Notes under the pieces: generated by a model
What the model was told of the DNA's origin: nothing
Database searches by the model: none
What the model saw: only the letters and a program-made list of their open reading frames with translations
Translations under genes and position numbers: made by a program
Part shown: positions 1 through 8,216 of the stretch, piece by piece
Layout: every line of letters starts with the position of its first letter
Numbering within the stretch: the stretch's first letter is position 1
Assembly (NCBI GenBank): GCA_030836155.1
Contig: JAURQI010000044.1
Location: forward strand, 1-32,204
DNA from: Crocinitomix sp.
GTDB lineage: Bacteria; Bacteroidota; Bacteroidia; Flavobacteriales_D; Crocinitomicaceae
Direction: 5' to 3'
Length of the DNA: 32,204 nucleotides

Positions 1-1408
1 AAGGTTCATTGACCGAGGTGAAATTAAATTGTGTCATGGACTGATCTGTGCCTTCACCTAATTGACAATCGTATAAAGAGTATTCTTTACGAGCTGATAT
101 TTTCACCCGATAAATAGCTCCTGGATCCATTTCTACATATTCAGAAAGATCTACTGAAAAATTATTCCATTCATGCAAATCAAGTTCTCCCTCAGGATCA
201 AGATCAATTCGTTCTTCATAAACCTCTCTTGACACCCGTCTCAATTGATAGGTTTCATCATAATTATTAACCTGCAAAAACTGGATAATATTGTCTTCGT
301 AAATCTTGGAAATACTGACGTCTACAGCCGTTAGATTAACGGATTGAAAAGGGAAGTGGGCTTCTCCTGTTTTCGGTATAATATTTCCCTCCCCAATTAA
401 TTCAATATCTGGTGCAATGTCCTCAAAAAAGACATTAAAATGTCCTGCTTCGGAAAGTCGTGCTCCTTCATAATTTTGAACACCCTTGCTTATTTTCAGC
501 ACCTCATCGCCAACAATACGGTCTTCTGGATAAACTATGACAATTTGACCATCGGCTACAATTTTAACGTCATGATCTTTTAGATAAATAAGTCCTTCTA
601 AAAACTGACCACTCTCAAGCGGATCAGAGAAATAAATCTTCACATATTGTTCGGGCGAATGGTTAACCTCATAATCTAAAACTACAAATTCATTAATGGA
701 TGGAATACGAATGGTTTTCTTCCCTCCTGATTCAATACCGACAGGTGCTCCAGACCAATTCAATTCAAGAGTTGAGCGTTGTTCTTTTCGTACAATATTC
801 TCTACAATAAATCCATAAGTCGATTCATTCTCTCTGAAATAATTTATCTTAAGATTTTCGCCATCCTGTTTTGCCTCAATAGTCCGACTGATATTTGCCG
901 TATCTGTTAAACCGTTAAAATGTAATTTACCAATCATTTTTTGCAATGAATTATCACTTTCATCATAGGTTTGAAAACGATCGATTTCTAAGCGAATGCT
1001 CTTTTTGCGGGTATGAAAATTAAAAGCAAAAACTTCCAGTTCCTCTTTCTCTGGTTCGACGATCTCTGAAATATCTACTTCAGCTTTATAACGAATACCA
1101 GATTCAAATGGCTCCGTTGGTTGAAAAGCTACCGTTCGGTCATCTATCCATTCCACTTCTCCAGCTGCTGCTGGTTCAAACGTAAACAGTCCTGACTGAT
1201 TCGCCTCTCTTACTTCAGCCGAAATAGCCTCATTAAACTGTACCTTGATGGGATCATTAACTTTCACCGTCCCCCCCGTAAATGCTCCAATATACTGAGC
1301 GAATTCTGGATTAATTTGAACTTGATCTCCGGGTGTTGTCTCTGAAGATCCTGAACACCCGACAAAAAAGAGTGGTAAAGCAAGGAATAATAGCATTAAT
1401 CGATTCAT
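1..1408 (-). CDS. Alpha-2-macroglobulin family lipoprotein, N-terminal part (partial, runs off left edge)
   Basis: This reading frame is open from an ATG at 1408 down to the left edge (469 codons seen, no stop), so the gene is truncated by the window. The first 18 residues form a lipoprotein signal (hydrophobic stretch, then FFVGC with Cys18), followed by a Ser/Gly linker. The next part (FAQYIGAFTGGTVKVNDPIKVQFNEA, split here only by description) resembles the N-terminal bacterial Ig-like and macroglobulin domains of large Bacteroidetes A2M lipoproteins. Such proteins are usually well over 1500 residues and act as envelope protease traps or structural proteins, but the bait region and any thioester motif would lie outside the window. 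A good promoter lies 55-85 bases upstream. The family call rests on my recognition of the N-terminal pattern only. Confidence 0.72.
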   Translation of the reverse strand, partial: MNRLMLLFLALPLFFVGCSGSSETTPGDQVQINPEFAQYIGAFTGGTVKVNDPIKVQFNEAISAEVREANQSGLFTFEPAAAGEVEWIDDRTVAFQPTEPFESGIRYKAEVDISEIVEPEKEELEVFAFNFHTRKKSIRLEIDRFQTYDESDNSLQKMIGKLHFNGLTDTANISRTIEAKQDGENLKINYFRENESTYGFIVENIVRKEQRSTLELNWSGAPVGIESGGKKTIRIPSINEFVVLDYEVNHSPEQYVKIYFSDPLESGQFLEGLIYLKDHDVKIVADGQIVIVYPEDRIVGDEVLKISKGVQNYEGARLSEAGHFNVFFEDIAPDIELIGEGNIIPKTGEAHFPFQSVNLTAVDVSISKIYEDNIIQFLQVNNYDETYQLRRVSREVYEERIDLDPEGELDLHEWNNFSVDLSEYVEMDPGAIYRVKISARKEYSLYDCQLGEGTDQSMTQFNFTSVNEP

Positions 1409-1462
1409 AGGTACGGTTTTAAGGTTCATGGATATTGAATATCCACTGAGTTTATTGCAAAA

Positions 1463-1493
1463 CAAATGTACGATCTGAGATTGGATAAAACAA
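1463..1493 (-). promoter_or_regulatory. Bacteroidetes-type promoter for the A2M-like gene
   Basis: On the minus strand a TTG (1491-1493) is followed after 20 bases by TACATTTG (1463-1470), a full match to the Bacteroidetes -33/-7 pattern TTG-N17-23-TAnnTTTG. It lies about 55 bases upstream of the ATG at 1408. Confidence 0.55.
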
Positions 1494-1555
1494 TGATTAG
1501 GATCATAAAGGAATAGTTGACTTATTATCCGTAAAAGCAAATTGATTATTTGGTT

Positions 1556-1918
1556 TTAGCCATGATATGATTCGATCCCGTCTTCAGTAATGACATAAGT
1601 CCTTCTATGTCCCGCTTTTCTGGAAAAAATCACGTCAAACTGAATATTCTCGTCAACGTCCATTTTTAACAAAATAAAGTCTTTATGTTGCGGGGCAGAA
1701 AGGTCTGCTTTACAGTGGGGACAGTAGAATGAAACGATCTCTCCTTCATTAAATTCGGTTTTGGGTTCATGTTTAAAAGTGTAATCCCCTACTCCAACAG
1801 AAAGTTGGATTACACCTTTATCTCGATTGGCGCGTTCTGTATTCAAAGTAATCACCTTGCTATTATTAAGTTCAGCGCGGCATTGCGGGCATGAAAAACT
1901 ATATTGACCTAAATTCAT
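1556..1918 (-). CDS. Small protein with two CxxC knuckles (hypothetical, zinc-ribbon-like)
   Basis: A protein of about 120 residues with two Cys pairs, CPQC (residues 10-13) and CPHC (about 66-69), spaced as in a four-cysteine zinc site. No catalytic motif is visible and I do not recognise a named family. I chose the ATG at 1918 (MNLGQYSFSC) because the first zinc knuckle then starts close to the N-terminus; an ATG at 1948 would add ten residues (MTYLFHKSIF) that look non-conserved. It lies 39-69 bases downstream of the transglutaminase-like gene on the same strand without room for a clear promoter, so the two are probably cotranscribed. A role in nucleic-acid or protein binding would be guesswork. 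Confidence 0.6.
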   Translation of the reverse strand: MNLGQYSFSCPQCRAELNNSKVITLNTERANRDKGVIQLSVGVGDYTFKHEPKTEFNEGEIVSFYCPHCKADLSAPQHKDFILLKMDVDENIQFDVIFSRKAGHRRTYVITEDGIESYHG

Positions 1919-1987
1919 GAAGATGGATTTGTGAAAAAGATACGTCAAAATCTTGGGATTAGCAATAATCTAAAAACAAGGATAGTG

Positions 1988-2932
1988 TTAAATGATGACT
2001 TCACTTTCCCTTACTTCACTCATATATTTCCCTCCTGGATAAGGGTCGTTATAATCGAAATTTAACCAGACAAAGCCCTTATTGTCCACATAATAATAGA
2101 CCGACTTTCCTTTTGATTCCTCGACGAAGTAAACATTTTTGATCAAGTAGGCCACTGATTCTAAGTCTTTCACATCTCCGAATTTGACCTCCGGATACAT
2201 ATGCCCAATCTCCCGATCTCCTTGCTTGACAACAGTACGCACTAATCTGACTTCTCCGCCAATAGACTTTATACATGCTGCCATCATAATTGAATAATCA
2301 TCACAATCACCTTTGAACTTGCCATCATCGTTCAATTGCTTAATTGTATTACTGGCTGAAGAATAATAGTCCTCATCGATTGGGTCATAAACATAGGTCC
2401 AGTTTGAATAGATTTCTTTAAAAATACTAAAACACTGCACCCATTTTCGATTTGTCGAAAGGTGAGCATCCTCTTGGAAATGTTTAACAGCAACGCTTGT
2501 TGCATAATTTCGCACATCTGGCTCTTTATAATCTATTGATACTCTTAATTCTTTTTCTTTTCTGAAAAAAGTTTCGTGCTCTTCAAATTTTTGTCTTAAT
2601 GAACTTTGAGAAATATTATACAGGAACTCAGAGTAATCGTGATAGAGATGATCCAGTGTATAAAAACCCGAAAAGTTTGTAATCGTCAACACTACTAGAC
2701 CCCCAACAAGGGTTATGTAGACCACCATCCTCATCTTTTTAAGCAAATAATAGGCGATAAAGAAGATAATAAGGAAAAGGATAATATGGTCCAAACGGAC
2801 AGTACCTATTTCTAGGGCAGGAACATACTTATAGAGCAGAATGAAGAGTGGCATAGTCAGCACAGCTGCCACAATTCCCAATAGAATTATTGAACCTCCT
2901 TTATGATGATGATGTCCCTCTGTTTCCGTCAC
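1988..2932 (-). CDS. Membrane-anchored transglutaminase-like (cysteine protease-fold) protein
   Basis: A 314-residue protein. The N-terminus carries a His4 run (residues 7-10), then three probable membrane segments (about 14-36, 46-64 and 68-88), then a soluble C-terminal domain. That domain contains the transglutaminase-like core: Cys210 in GDCDDYS, His244 in GHMYPE and Asp293 in NFDYNDPYPGG, the expected Cys-His-Asp order. Proteins of this fold in bacteria are usually peptidases or crosslinking enzymes of the envelope; the substrate cannot be told. The start is a GTG at 2932; a TAG two codons upstream in the same frame excludes a longer protein, and no ATG occurs before residue 27 inside the first membrane segment. 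A small CxxC protein follows downstream. Confidence 0.75.
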   Translation of the reverse strand: MTETEGHHHHKGGSIILLGIVAAVLTMPLFILLYKYVPALEIGTVRLDHIILFLIIFFIAYYLLKKMRMVVYITLVGGLVVLTITNFSGFYTLDHLYHDYSEFLYNISQSSLRQKFEEHETFFRKEKELRVSIDYKEPDVRNYATSVAVKHFQEDAHLSTNRKWVQCFSIFKEIYSNWTYVYDPIDEDYYSSASNTIKQLNDDGKFKGDCDDYSIMMAACIKSIGGEVRLVRTVVKQGDREIGHMYPEVKFGDVKDLESVAYLIKNVYFVEESKGKSVYYYVDNKGFVWLNFDYNDPYPGGKYMSEVRESEVII

Positions 2933-3105
2933 ACGCTAAAATTACACAAGAAAAGCGTCAATTACACCTTGTTCTTATTTTATTAACTATTATTCTCATA
3001 ACTTATTATCTGATCGAGGTTACTCTCCAATATTCATGGCTAGGCATTGACCGAAAATGATTATATTTATGGGTCTAAATCAGAATTAGAAAAACAAGAA
3101 TTTTT

Positions 3106-3996
3106 ATGAAGAATATTACGGTTATCGGCGCAGGAACAATGGGTAACGGAATTGCACATGTTTTTGCACAAAGTGGTTATCAGGTTCAATTAGTAGACAT
3201 TTCGCAATCAGCTTTGGATAAAGCGGTAGCGAAAATTGGTAAGAATCTGGACCGCATGATTGCTAAAGAGAGAATCACTGAAAATGATAAAGCGGAAACG
3301 CTGGGAAATATCTCTACTTCCACAGATCTTAAAAGCGGAGTTGCTCATGCAGAATTGGTAGTAGAGGCTGCAACTGAAAATGTTGATTTAAAATTAAAGA
3401 TATTCAAAGATATTGATGATGCCACGTCTGACGACTGTATTCTGGCCACGAATACATCTTCTATATCCATCACTAAAATAGCGGCTGTAACTTCAAAACC
3501 AGATAAAGTGATTGGAATGCACTTTATGAATCCGGTTCCGATTATGAAACTGGTCGAAATTATTAGAGGTTATTCTACATCTGATGCAGTTACTGCAACG
3601 ATTATGGAGGCTTCTAAATCACTAAAAAAGGTTCCTGTTGAAGTGAATGATTATCCTGGATTCGTAGCGAATCGTATTTTAATGCCGATGATCAACGAGG
3701 CAATTATCACCTTAAATGAGGGTGTTGCGGGTGTTGAAGAAATTGATACGGTCATGAAGTTGGGTATGGCTCATCCAATGGGACCACTTCAATTGGCAGA
3801 TTTTATTGGCCTTGATGTTTGTTTAGCGATTATGAATGTGCTTCATGATGGACTAGGCAATGATAAGTACGCTCCTTGCCCACTATTAGTGAACATGGTA
3901 ATGGCGGGTAAACTGGGTGTAAAATCAGGCGAAGGTTTTTATAGCTGGGGGCATGGAACAAAAGAACTAATCGTAGCAGACAATTTCAAAAAATAA
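3106..3996 (+). CDS. hbd: 3-hydroxybutyryl-CoA dehydrogenase
   Basis: A 296-residue NAD(P)-dependent dehydrogenase that interconverts 3-hydroxyacyl-CoA (short chain) and acetoacetyl-CoA in beta-oxidation or butyrate-type metabolism. The N-terminal Rossmann motif GAGTMGNGIAH is at residues 8-18; EAATEN (87-92) and the catalytic His in GMHFMNPVP (137-145) follow; NDYPGFVANRI (181-191) and the C-terminal helical domain with MGPLQLADFIGLD and KSGEGFYSW are typical of the family. Length equals the usual monofunctional enzyme, with no crotonase domain fused. It stands alone on this strand and ends in a clear hairpin terminator. Confidence 0.95.
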   Translation: MKNITVIGAGTMGNGIAHVFAQSGYQVQLVDISQSALDKAVAKIGKNLDRMIAKERITENDKAETLGNISTSTDLKSGVAHAELVVEAATENVDLKLKIFKDIDDATSDDCILATNTSSISITKIAAVTSKPDKVIGMHFMNPVPIMKLVEIIRGYSTSDAVTATIMEASKSLKKVPVEVNDYPGFVANRILMPMINEAIITLNEGVAGVEEIDTVMKLGMAHPMGPLQLADFIGLDVCLAIMNVLHDGLGNDKYAPCPLLVNMVMAGKLGVKSGEGFYSWGHGTKELIVADNFKK

Positions 3997-4016
3997 TCTG
4001 ATTATTGTATACTTTC

Positions 4017-4048
4017 AAAGCGCGAAACTTATGTCTCGCGCTTTTTTT
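4017..4048 (+). terminator. Rho-independent terminator after hbd
   Basis: Perfect 9-bp inverted repeat AAAGCGCGA (4017-4025) / TCGCGCTTT (4036-4044) with a 10-base loop, running into seven T residues. It lies about 20 bases after the hbd stop codon. Confidence 0.9.
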
Positions 4049-4094
4049 GTCATCAGAATTAACATTATTGAGCTACAATTGTTAAACTCGTACC

Positions 4095-5051
4095 ATGAAA
4101 TTTTCATTCGTACATATTCTGGCATTTGCACACCTTACATTGCTTTGGAGTTGTGAGAAGGTGGAAATACCAGAGACGGATTGGAATCGCTATGATGTGC
4201 CCGTCTTCCGTGATTATATTCCTGAAGAAAATTATCAAGCTGCGAGTGATGGACATGTTTTCTTTATAGATGATCAACGTTATATGATCTATTCAGGAGA
4301 TCACCAAGGCGTCAGCAGTATCAAACTAGCCACTAGTTACACATGGATTGATTGGGATACTTCTGGAACATTACTGGGTGCAGTTGGTCCATCTGGAAAG
4401 GATGTTGAAAAGGAAACATCATTTTATAGAAAAAGAATCGATGGAGTTCATCAAATCTATTATATCGGCTATCCTAACAATGAAACGTACGAAGCGGAAA
4501 TCTATTTAGCTGAATCTTATCATATCGAAGGCCCTTATGAACAAAAGGATGCGCCCATTATACCTCGCGGTACCATTGCAGGTAAAGAAGTTTATTGCAT
4601 GACTTCACCTAGTGTTGTTGAGCATGAAGGTCTTTTATATATGTGTTTTTTGGGATGGAATGCAGCTCCTGACAAGGTAACTGAAGTTTGGACTTTTGGT
4701 GCCATTTCTGAAAACGGAGGAGCCACTTGGTCGTCATTTGAAGAGATTGATTGCCCCATCGGAATGGAAGGACAAATAACCAAAGGACCTGACAATCGTT
4801 TTTATGCTGTTAGCACGGGAGCATACGACAACCGAGAAGCTATTTTTTATGCTGAGGCAAACCATCCTTATGGTCCGTGGACGAGGGATAGCATCCCGAT
4901 TTTAACTCAAGCTGGAAAGCCTTTTGAAAAAGATGAAATTATCGCCCCTCAAATCACTTTCGATCCGGCTACGGGACAAAAGTACCTTTACTACACTGGT
5001 GCTAATCATAAAAAGGGTTGGTGGATGATGATGGCCACTGAAAGTGATTAA
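4095..5051 (+). CDS. Five-bladed beta-propeller glycosidase-like lipoprotein (GH43/GH-clan-like)
   Basis: A 318-residue protein with a lipoprotein-type signal (LLWSC, Cys20). The mature part shows repeated blade-like pieces: DGHVFFIDDQRYMIYSG (about 52-68), YRKRIDGVHQIYYIGY (111-126), SPSVVEHEGLLYMCFLGW (171-188), ITKGPDNRFYAVSTGAY (228-244) and APQITFDPATGQKYLYYTG (284-302). This pattern of an acidic residue followed by YYMxY/FxG strands is usual for GH43-, GH117- or GH130-like five-bladed propellers that act on glycans. I cannot assign the catalytic triad with confidence, so a non-catalytic sugar-binding role remains possible. No SusC/SusD pair or other sugar gene lies next to it, so it is not part of a visible polysaccharide-utilisation locus. 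Confidence 0.6.
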   Translation: MKFSFVHILAFAHLTLLWSCEKVEIPETDWNRYDVPVFRDYIPEENYQAASDGHVFFIDDQRYMIYSGDHQGVSSIKLATSYTWIDWDTSGTLLGAVGPSGKDVEKETSFYRKRIDGVHQIYYIGYPNNETYEAEIYLAESYHIEGPYEQKDAPIIPRGTIAGKEVYCMTSPSVVEHEGLLYMCFLGWNAAPDKVTEVWTFGAISENGGATWSSFEEIDCPIGMEGQITKGPDNRFYAVSTGAYDNREAIFYAEANHPYGPWTRDSIPILTQAGKPFEKDEIIAPQITFDPATGQKYLYYTGANHKKGWWMMMATESD

Positions 5052-5065
5052 TAGTAAATCTCAGA

Positions 5066-5497
5066 CTATAAACGGATCCCCATTAAACAGACATCTGTTT
5101 GTCCTCTATCGCCTTTCCAATCCATGAATGCACGTTGGATCTTATCATGCTGCTCTTCGATTGGTAATTTATAGATCTCTTGAAATAGTTCGTTCATTCT
5201 ACGATATGTATACTTTTTTTAACGTTCTCCCCCAAACTGATCAGGATAACCATCAGAAGTCAAATAAACGACGTCACCTTTTTGAATTTCTATTTCCGTA
5301 TTGGTATACATATTGGTCACTTCATATTCGGCACTAATTCCTACTTTATCGCCTTTAAGGACGAGTAACTCATCATCTTGAATCAAATAAAGTGAACTAT
5401 TTGCCCCAGCAAATTCAAGGATATTTTCGTTAACATTTAAAGCGCATAAACCGAGATCCATCCCATCAAATAAATCAGCTTTTCGTTTATCGTGCAC
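5066..5497 (-). pseudogene. Remnant of a SpoIIE/PP2C-type serine phosphatase, C-terminal end with in-frame stop
   Basis: Read on the minus strand in one frame from a GTG at 5497, the sequence gives DGMDLGLCALNVNENILEFAGANSSLYLI, then GDVVYLTSDGYPDQFGGER, a TAA stop at 5219-5221, and, still in the same frame, KKYTYRRMNELFQEIY...AFMDWKGDRGQTDVCLMGIRL ending in TAG at 5066-5068. This is the C-terminal part of SpoIIE-family phosphatase domains common in Bacteroidetes, including the metal-binding TSDGYPDQFGG motif and the closing DWxGxxxQxDDxxxxGxR-like tail. The stop falls where homologs read GxKGKKFMYKR. The upstream part of the phosphatase domain and any TPR or sensor region are missing: an in-frame TAA lies about 40 bases upstream of the GTG. 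I read this as a decayed gene fragment, not a working 92-residue protein. Confidence 0.75.
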
Positions 5498-5642
5498 AAC
5501 AATAACACCACTAATAAACTGACCTAGAAATTAGGTGCATTCAACAAAGTTGGACTATTTTTTATGGCACGGTTTAAATTGGTCACAGCAGCCTTTATAT
5601 AAGCAAATAATCGCTTATAAGATTTGAATAATAGGTATAAAC

Positions 5643-5681
5643 AAAAAAAGCCGCACCCAACAAGTTGGGACGGCTTTTTTT
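5643..5681 (-). terminator. Terminator of the rpsF-rpsR-rplI operon (likely bidirectional)
   Basis: AAAAAAAGCCG (5643-5653) and CCCAAC (5656-5661) pair with GTTGGG (5664-5669) and CGGCTTTTTTT (5671-5681), giving a GC stem with a small internal mismatch flanked by A7 and T7. It lies 20 bases beyond the rplI stop on the minus strand, and the flanking A/T tracts would allow termination in both directions. Confidence 0.88.
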
Positions 5682-5701
5682 AGTCGATTATCCGGAGAGG
5701 A

Positions 5702-6151
5702 TTAAGCTTCTGCTTTCACTTCAAAGTTAAATTCTTGTTTCACTTCTTTATGAAGGTTAGCTACAGCTTGATATGTTCCTAATTCTCGGATTGGCTCATC
5801 TTTAATCGTAATTGATTTACGATCGATTTCAACACCTTCAGCTTTTAAAGCATCCGATAATGCAATCGTATTGATTGATCCAAATATCTTACCAGACTCA
5901 CCTGTTTTCGCCATAACCACAACGGATGCTCCGCTAAGTTTAGCTGCAATTGCTTCTGCTTCTTCTTTAATTTTTGATTCTTTATGAGATCTTTGCTTCA
6001 TAACTTCAGCATGTGCTTTTTTAGCAGATGTTGTAGCTAATACAGCATAACCCTGAGGAATAAGGAAGTTTCTTCCGTAACCATCTTTAACGGTTACTAC
6101 TTCGTCTTTGTACCCCAATTTATCAACGTTCTTTTTTAGTATCAGTTCCAT
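5702..6151 (-). CDS. rplI: 50S ribosomal protein L9
   Basis: A 149-residue protein with the L9 N-terminal signature: MELILKKNVDKLGYKDEVVTVKDGYGRNFLIPQGYA (read in two pieces; residues 1-36), the linker helix rich in Lys/Glu/Ala (about 40-75) and the C-terminal domain. Length matches the family. L9 binds the base of the L1 stalk of 23S rRNA. It is the last gene of the rpsF-rpsR-rplI operon, 30 bases after rpsR, and ends just before a strong hairpin terminator. Confidence 0.97.
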   Translation of the reverse strand: MELILKKNVDKLGYKDEVVTVKDGYGRNFLIPQGYAVLATTSAKKAHAEVMKQRSHKESKIKEEAEAIAAKLSGASVVVMAKTGESGKIFGSINTIALSDALKAEGVEIDRKSITIKDEPIRELGTYQAVANLHKEVKQEFNFEVKAEA

Positions 6152-6181
6152 TACTTAGGAATTTTAAATTCTACAATAATT

Positions 6182-6445
6182 TTATTTCATCAAGTCAGCT
6201 ACATAAGGCAAGATAGCTATGTGTCTAGCACGTTTTACAGCCTTATTTACTTTTTTCTGGAATTTCTGTGAAGTTCCAGTTACTCGACGAGGCAAGATTT
6301 TTCCTTGCTCATTGATAAATTTGATTAAAAAATCAGGGTTCTTGTAATCAACATACATAATGCCGCTTTTCTTGAAACGACAATATTTCTCTTTTTTGAT
6401 TTCTATGTTGATCGGCGTTAAATATCTAATTTCTGATTGTGCCAT
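6182..6445 (-). CDS. rpsR: 30S ribosomal protein S18
   Basis: An 87-residue basic protein with the S18 core: YCRFKKSG (about 21-28), [25 protein letters not shown] and [15 protein letters not shown] near the end. S18 forms a heterodimer with S6 on the 30S platform. The gene sits between rpsF and rplI, 33 bases after rpsF; no ssb or priB gene interrupts the operon as it does in some other phyla. Confidence 0.97.
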   Translation of the reverse strand: MAQSEIRYLTPINIEIKKEKYCRFKKSGIMYVDYKNPDFLIKFINEQGKILPRRVTGTSQKFQKKVNKAVKRARHIAILPYVADLMK

Positions 6446-6478
6446 TTTAATTTCTTTTTAATGATTAATCACTCTAAA

Positions 6479-6811
6479 TTAAGCTTTTGCTTCTCTTCTT
6501 GTTTTCTCAGCAAATGCAACATGATGTTTGTCCATTTTAACTGTCAAGAATCGCATGATGCGCTCGTCACGCTTATATGCAATTTCCAACTTTTGGATCA
6601 AATCTCCGCTTGCTCCAAATTCGATTAAGTTGTAAAAGCCATTTGATTTCTTTTGAATTTGGTAAGCCATTTTTTTAAGGCCCCAGAATTCACTGTGCTT
6701 AATCACTCCTCCATTAGAGGTGATGAAATCTTCGTACACTTTTACTGCTTCCTTTGTCTGCTCATCAGACAAAACGGGAGTTAAAATGAAAACAGTTTCG
6801 TATCTATTCAT
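6479..6811 (-). CDS. rpsF: 30S ribosomal protein S6
   Basis: A 110-residue protein, MNRYETVFILTPVLSD at the N-terminus and KDERIMRFLTVKMDK-like strand (YKRDERIMRFLTVKM) near the end, both typical of S6. The reading frame extends to an ATG at 6844, but the extra eleven residues (MLWWVKFNFNS) are not part of S6, and MNRYE is where the family starts, so I place the start at 6811. First gene of the S6-S18-L9 operon, with a near-ideal promoter about 57 bases upstream. Confidence 0.96.
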   Translation of the reverse strand: MNRYETVFILTPVLSDEQTKEAVKVYEDFITSNGGVIKHSEFWGLKKMAYQIQKKSNGFYNLIEFGASGDLIQKLEIAYKRDERIMRFLTVKMDKHHVAFAEKTRREAKA

Positions 6812-6867
6812 ACTATTAAAATTAAATTTTACCCACCACAACACTTTGTCATGGCAAATTGAGAGCG

Positions 6868-6896
6868 CAAAGATACGTTTATTATTTGAAGTACAA
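6868..6896 (-). promoter_or_regulatory. Promoter of the rpsF-rpsR-rplI operon
   Basis: On the minus strand TTG (6894-6896), an 18-base spacer and TATCTTTG (6868-6875) match the Bacteroidetes promoter TTG-N17-23-TAnnTTTG fully. The leader to the rpsF ATG would be about 50 bases long. Confidence 0.72.
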
Positions 6897-7059
6897 TGAA
6901 ATTAGCTAAACTTTTACGTCCATATTAGTCCGCTTTGTCATCACGTTCAGCATTTAATTCTATGCTTGATTTAAATCGAGGTAAATGCGATTCAGTTCAA
7001 ATTTACTTGAATGTTGATAAATACCTACTAAATGAAAGCCTATTCTTGCGGCTTTGATT

Positions 7060-7067
7060 TATATTTG
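7060..7067 (+). promoter_or_regulatory. -7 element of the dnaX promoter
   Basis: TATATTTG matches TAnnTTTG and ends 16 bases before the dnaX ATG at 7084. No well-spaced TTG was found for the -33 part. Its position argues that the upstream ATG at 7054 is not used, because that codon would precede the transcript start. Confidence 0.45.
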
Positions 7068-7083
7068 TTTCTCAATTGTCGAT

Positions 7084-8202
7084 ATGAGTAATTTTATAGT
7101 TTCAGCTAGGAAATACAGACCACTAACTTTTGATACGGTTGTCGGTCAATCTACCATTACCACTACCCTAAAAAATGCAATCAAAAACGATCATTTGGCG
7201 CAAGCCTTTTTGTTCTTTGGATCACGAGGTGTTGGAAAAACGACGACCGCGCGTATTCTAGCTAAGACCATAAACTGCATGAATCTCAGCGACAAGATTG
7301 AGCCCTGCAATGCATGTGAATCATGTACTTCTTTCAATGAAGGACATTCATTTAATATTCTCGAGCTAGATGCAGCGTCGAATAATTCTGTTGATGATAT
7401 TCGAAACTTAATTGATCAGGTTAGAATTGCTCCTCAAGTTGGTAATCATAAAATCTTCATCATTGATGAGGTTCATATGTTGTCTCAATCAGCTTTTAAT
7501 GCTTTTTTAAAAACATTGGAGGAACCACCAGCCCATGCGGTCTTTATTTTGGCGACAACTGAAAAGCATAAAATTCTACCTACCATATTATCACGTTGTC
7601 AAATTTTTGATTTCCATCGTATTCAAATTGAAGATATTGTGAGTCACCTTCAGTACATTGCAGAGACAGAAGATATACAGGCAGACCCCAAAGCATTGCA
7701 CGTCATAGCTCAAAAAGCAGACGGTGCACTTAGAGATGCGCTTTCGATCTTTGATCAGATTGTTTCGTTTAGTAATAATAATGTGAGTTATGAGGCTGTT
7801 TTGGAGAACTTGAATGTCCTTGACTATGATTATTATTTCAAGGTCATCCAATCAGCATTGGAGGAAAATATTGCCTCCAATTTGATACTTTATAATAGTG
7901 TACTTGAAAAAGGTTTTGATGGAAGTCAATTTATTTTAGGCCTTTCAGAGCATCTGAGAAACCTATTGGTTTGCAAAGATCCAGAAACGGTTAATTTATT
8001 GGAGGTACCAGCAGAAATAAAGGATAAATACATGGGGCAATCGCAGGCTGCTAGCACTCCATTTTTAATTTTAGCATTGGACCTATTGCGTGATACGGAT
8101 ATACATTACAAGGCAAGCAAAAACAAGCGCTTGAGCGTTGAAATTTGCCTCATGAAGCTCTGCTCAATTCTCTCTACTCTTGAAAAACAAGTTGTATCTT
8201 AA
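7084..8202 (+). CDS. dnaX: DNA polymerase III subunit gamma/tau, ATPase and clamp-loader part (frame-interrupted)
   Basis: A 372-residue AAA+ clamp-loader protein starting MSNFIVSARKYRP. Visible motifs: Walker A GSRGVGKTT (46-54), a four-cysteine zinc module (Cys65, Cys75, Cys78, Cys81), Walker B with DEVH (FIIDEVH, 125-131), sensor 1 ILATTEKH (155-162) and the RCQIFDF region (171-177). Domains I-III are complete. The frame then stops at TAA 8200-8202, just after the end of domain III, while the conserved tau C-terminal domain continues in the -1 frame (8184-8822). The start at 7084 fits the family; an ATG at 7054 lies upstream of the -7 element. If frame 0 is translated as is, the product resembles the short gamma form. 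The break falls at GAAAAAC (8182-8188). Confidence 0.93.
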   Translation: MSNFIVSARKYRPLTFDTVVGQSTITTTLKNAIKNDHLAQAFLFFGSRGVGKTTTARILAKTINCMNLSDKIEPCNACESCTSFNEGHSFNILELDAASNNSVDDIRNLIDQVRIAPQVGNHKIFIIDEVHMLSQSAFNAFLKTLEEPPAHAVFILATTEKHKILPTILSRCQIFDFHRIQIEDIVSHLQYIAETEDIQADPKALHVIAQKADGALRDALSIFDQIVSFSNNNVSYEAVLENLNVLDYDYYFKVIQSALEENIASNLILYNSVLEKGFDGSQFILGLSEHLRNLLVCKDPETVNLLEVPAEIKDKYMGQSQAASTPFLILALDLLRDTDIHYKASKNKRLSVEICLMKLCSILSTLEKQVVS

Positions 8203-8216
8203 GTCACAAGGACATA

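Noticed and set aside
5128..5337. 69-codon plus-strand open frame
   Set aside because: It lies opposite the SpoIIE phosphatase remnant and has no recognisable features.
5521..5640. Unstarted minus-strand frame reading FAYIKAAVTNLNRAIKNS upstream of the phosphatase remnant
   Set aside because: About 38 codons without a start codon and in a different frame from the remnant; too short to separate from chance, although it could be another decayed piece.
6812..6844. Upstream start extending rpsF by eleven residues
   Set aside because: S6 proteins start at MNRYE or equivalent; the added hydrophobic residues have no family support.
6812..6867. Possible S6:S18 autoregulatory leader upstream of rpsF
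   Set aside because: I found no convincing stem with the bulged CCG element expected of the known motif.
7054..7083. Upstream ATG extending dnaX by ten residues
   Set aside because: The added residues (MIYICFSIVD) are not family-like and the codon precedes the -7 element at 7060-7067.
8179..8191. CTTG-AAAAA-CAAG hairpin at the dnaX frame junction as a frameshift stimulator
   Set aside because: Only four base pairs and it encloses the A run instead of lying downstream, so it is unlikely to stimulate slippage.
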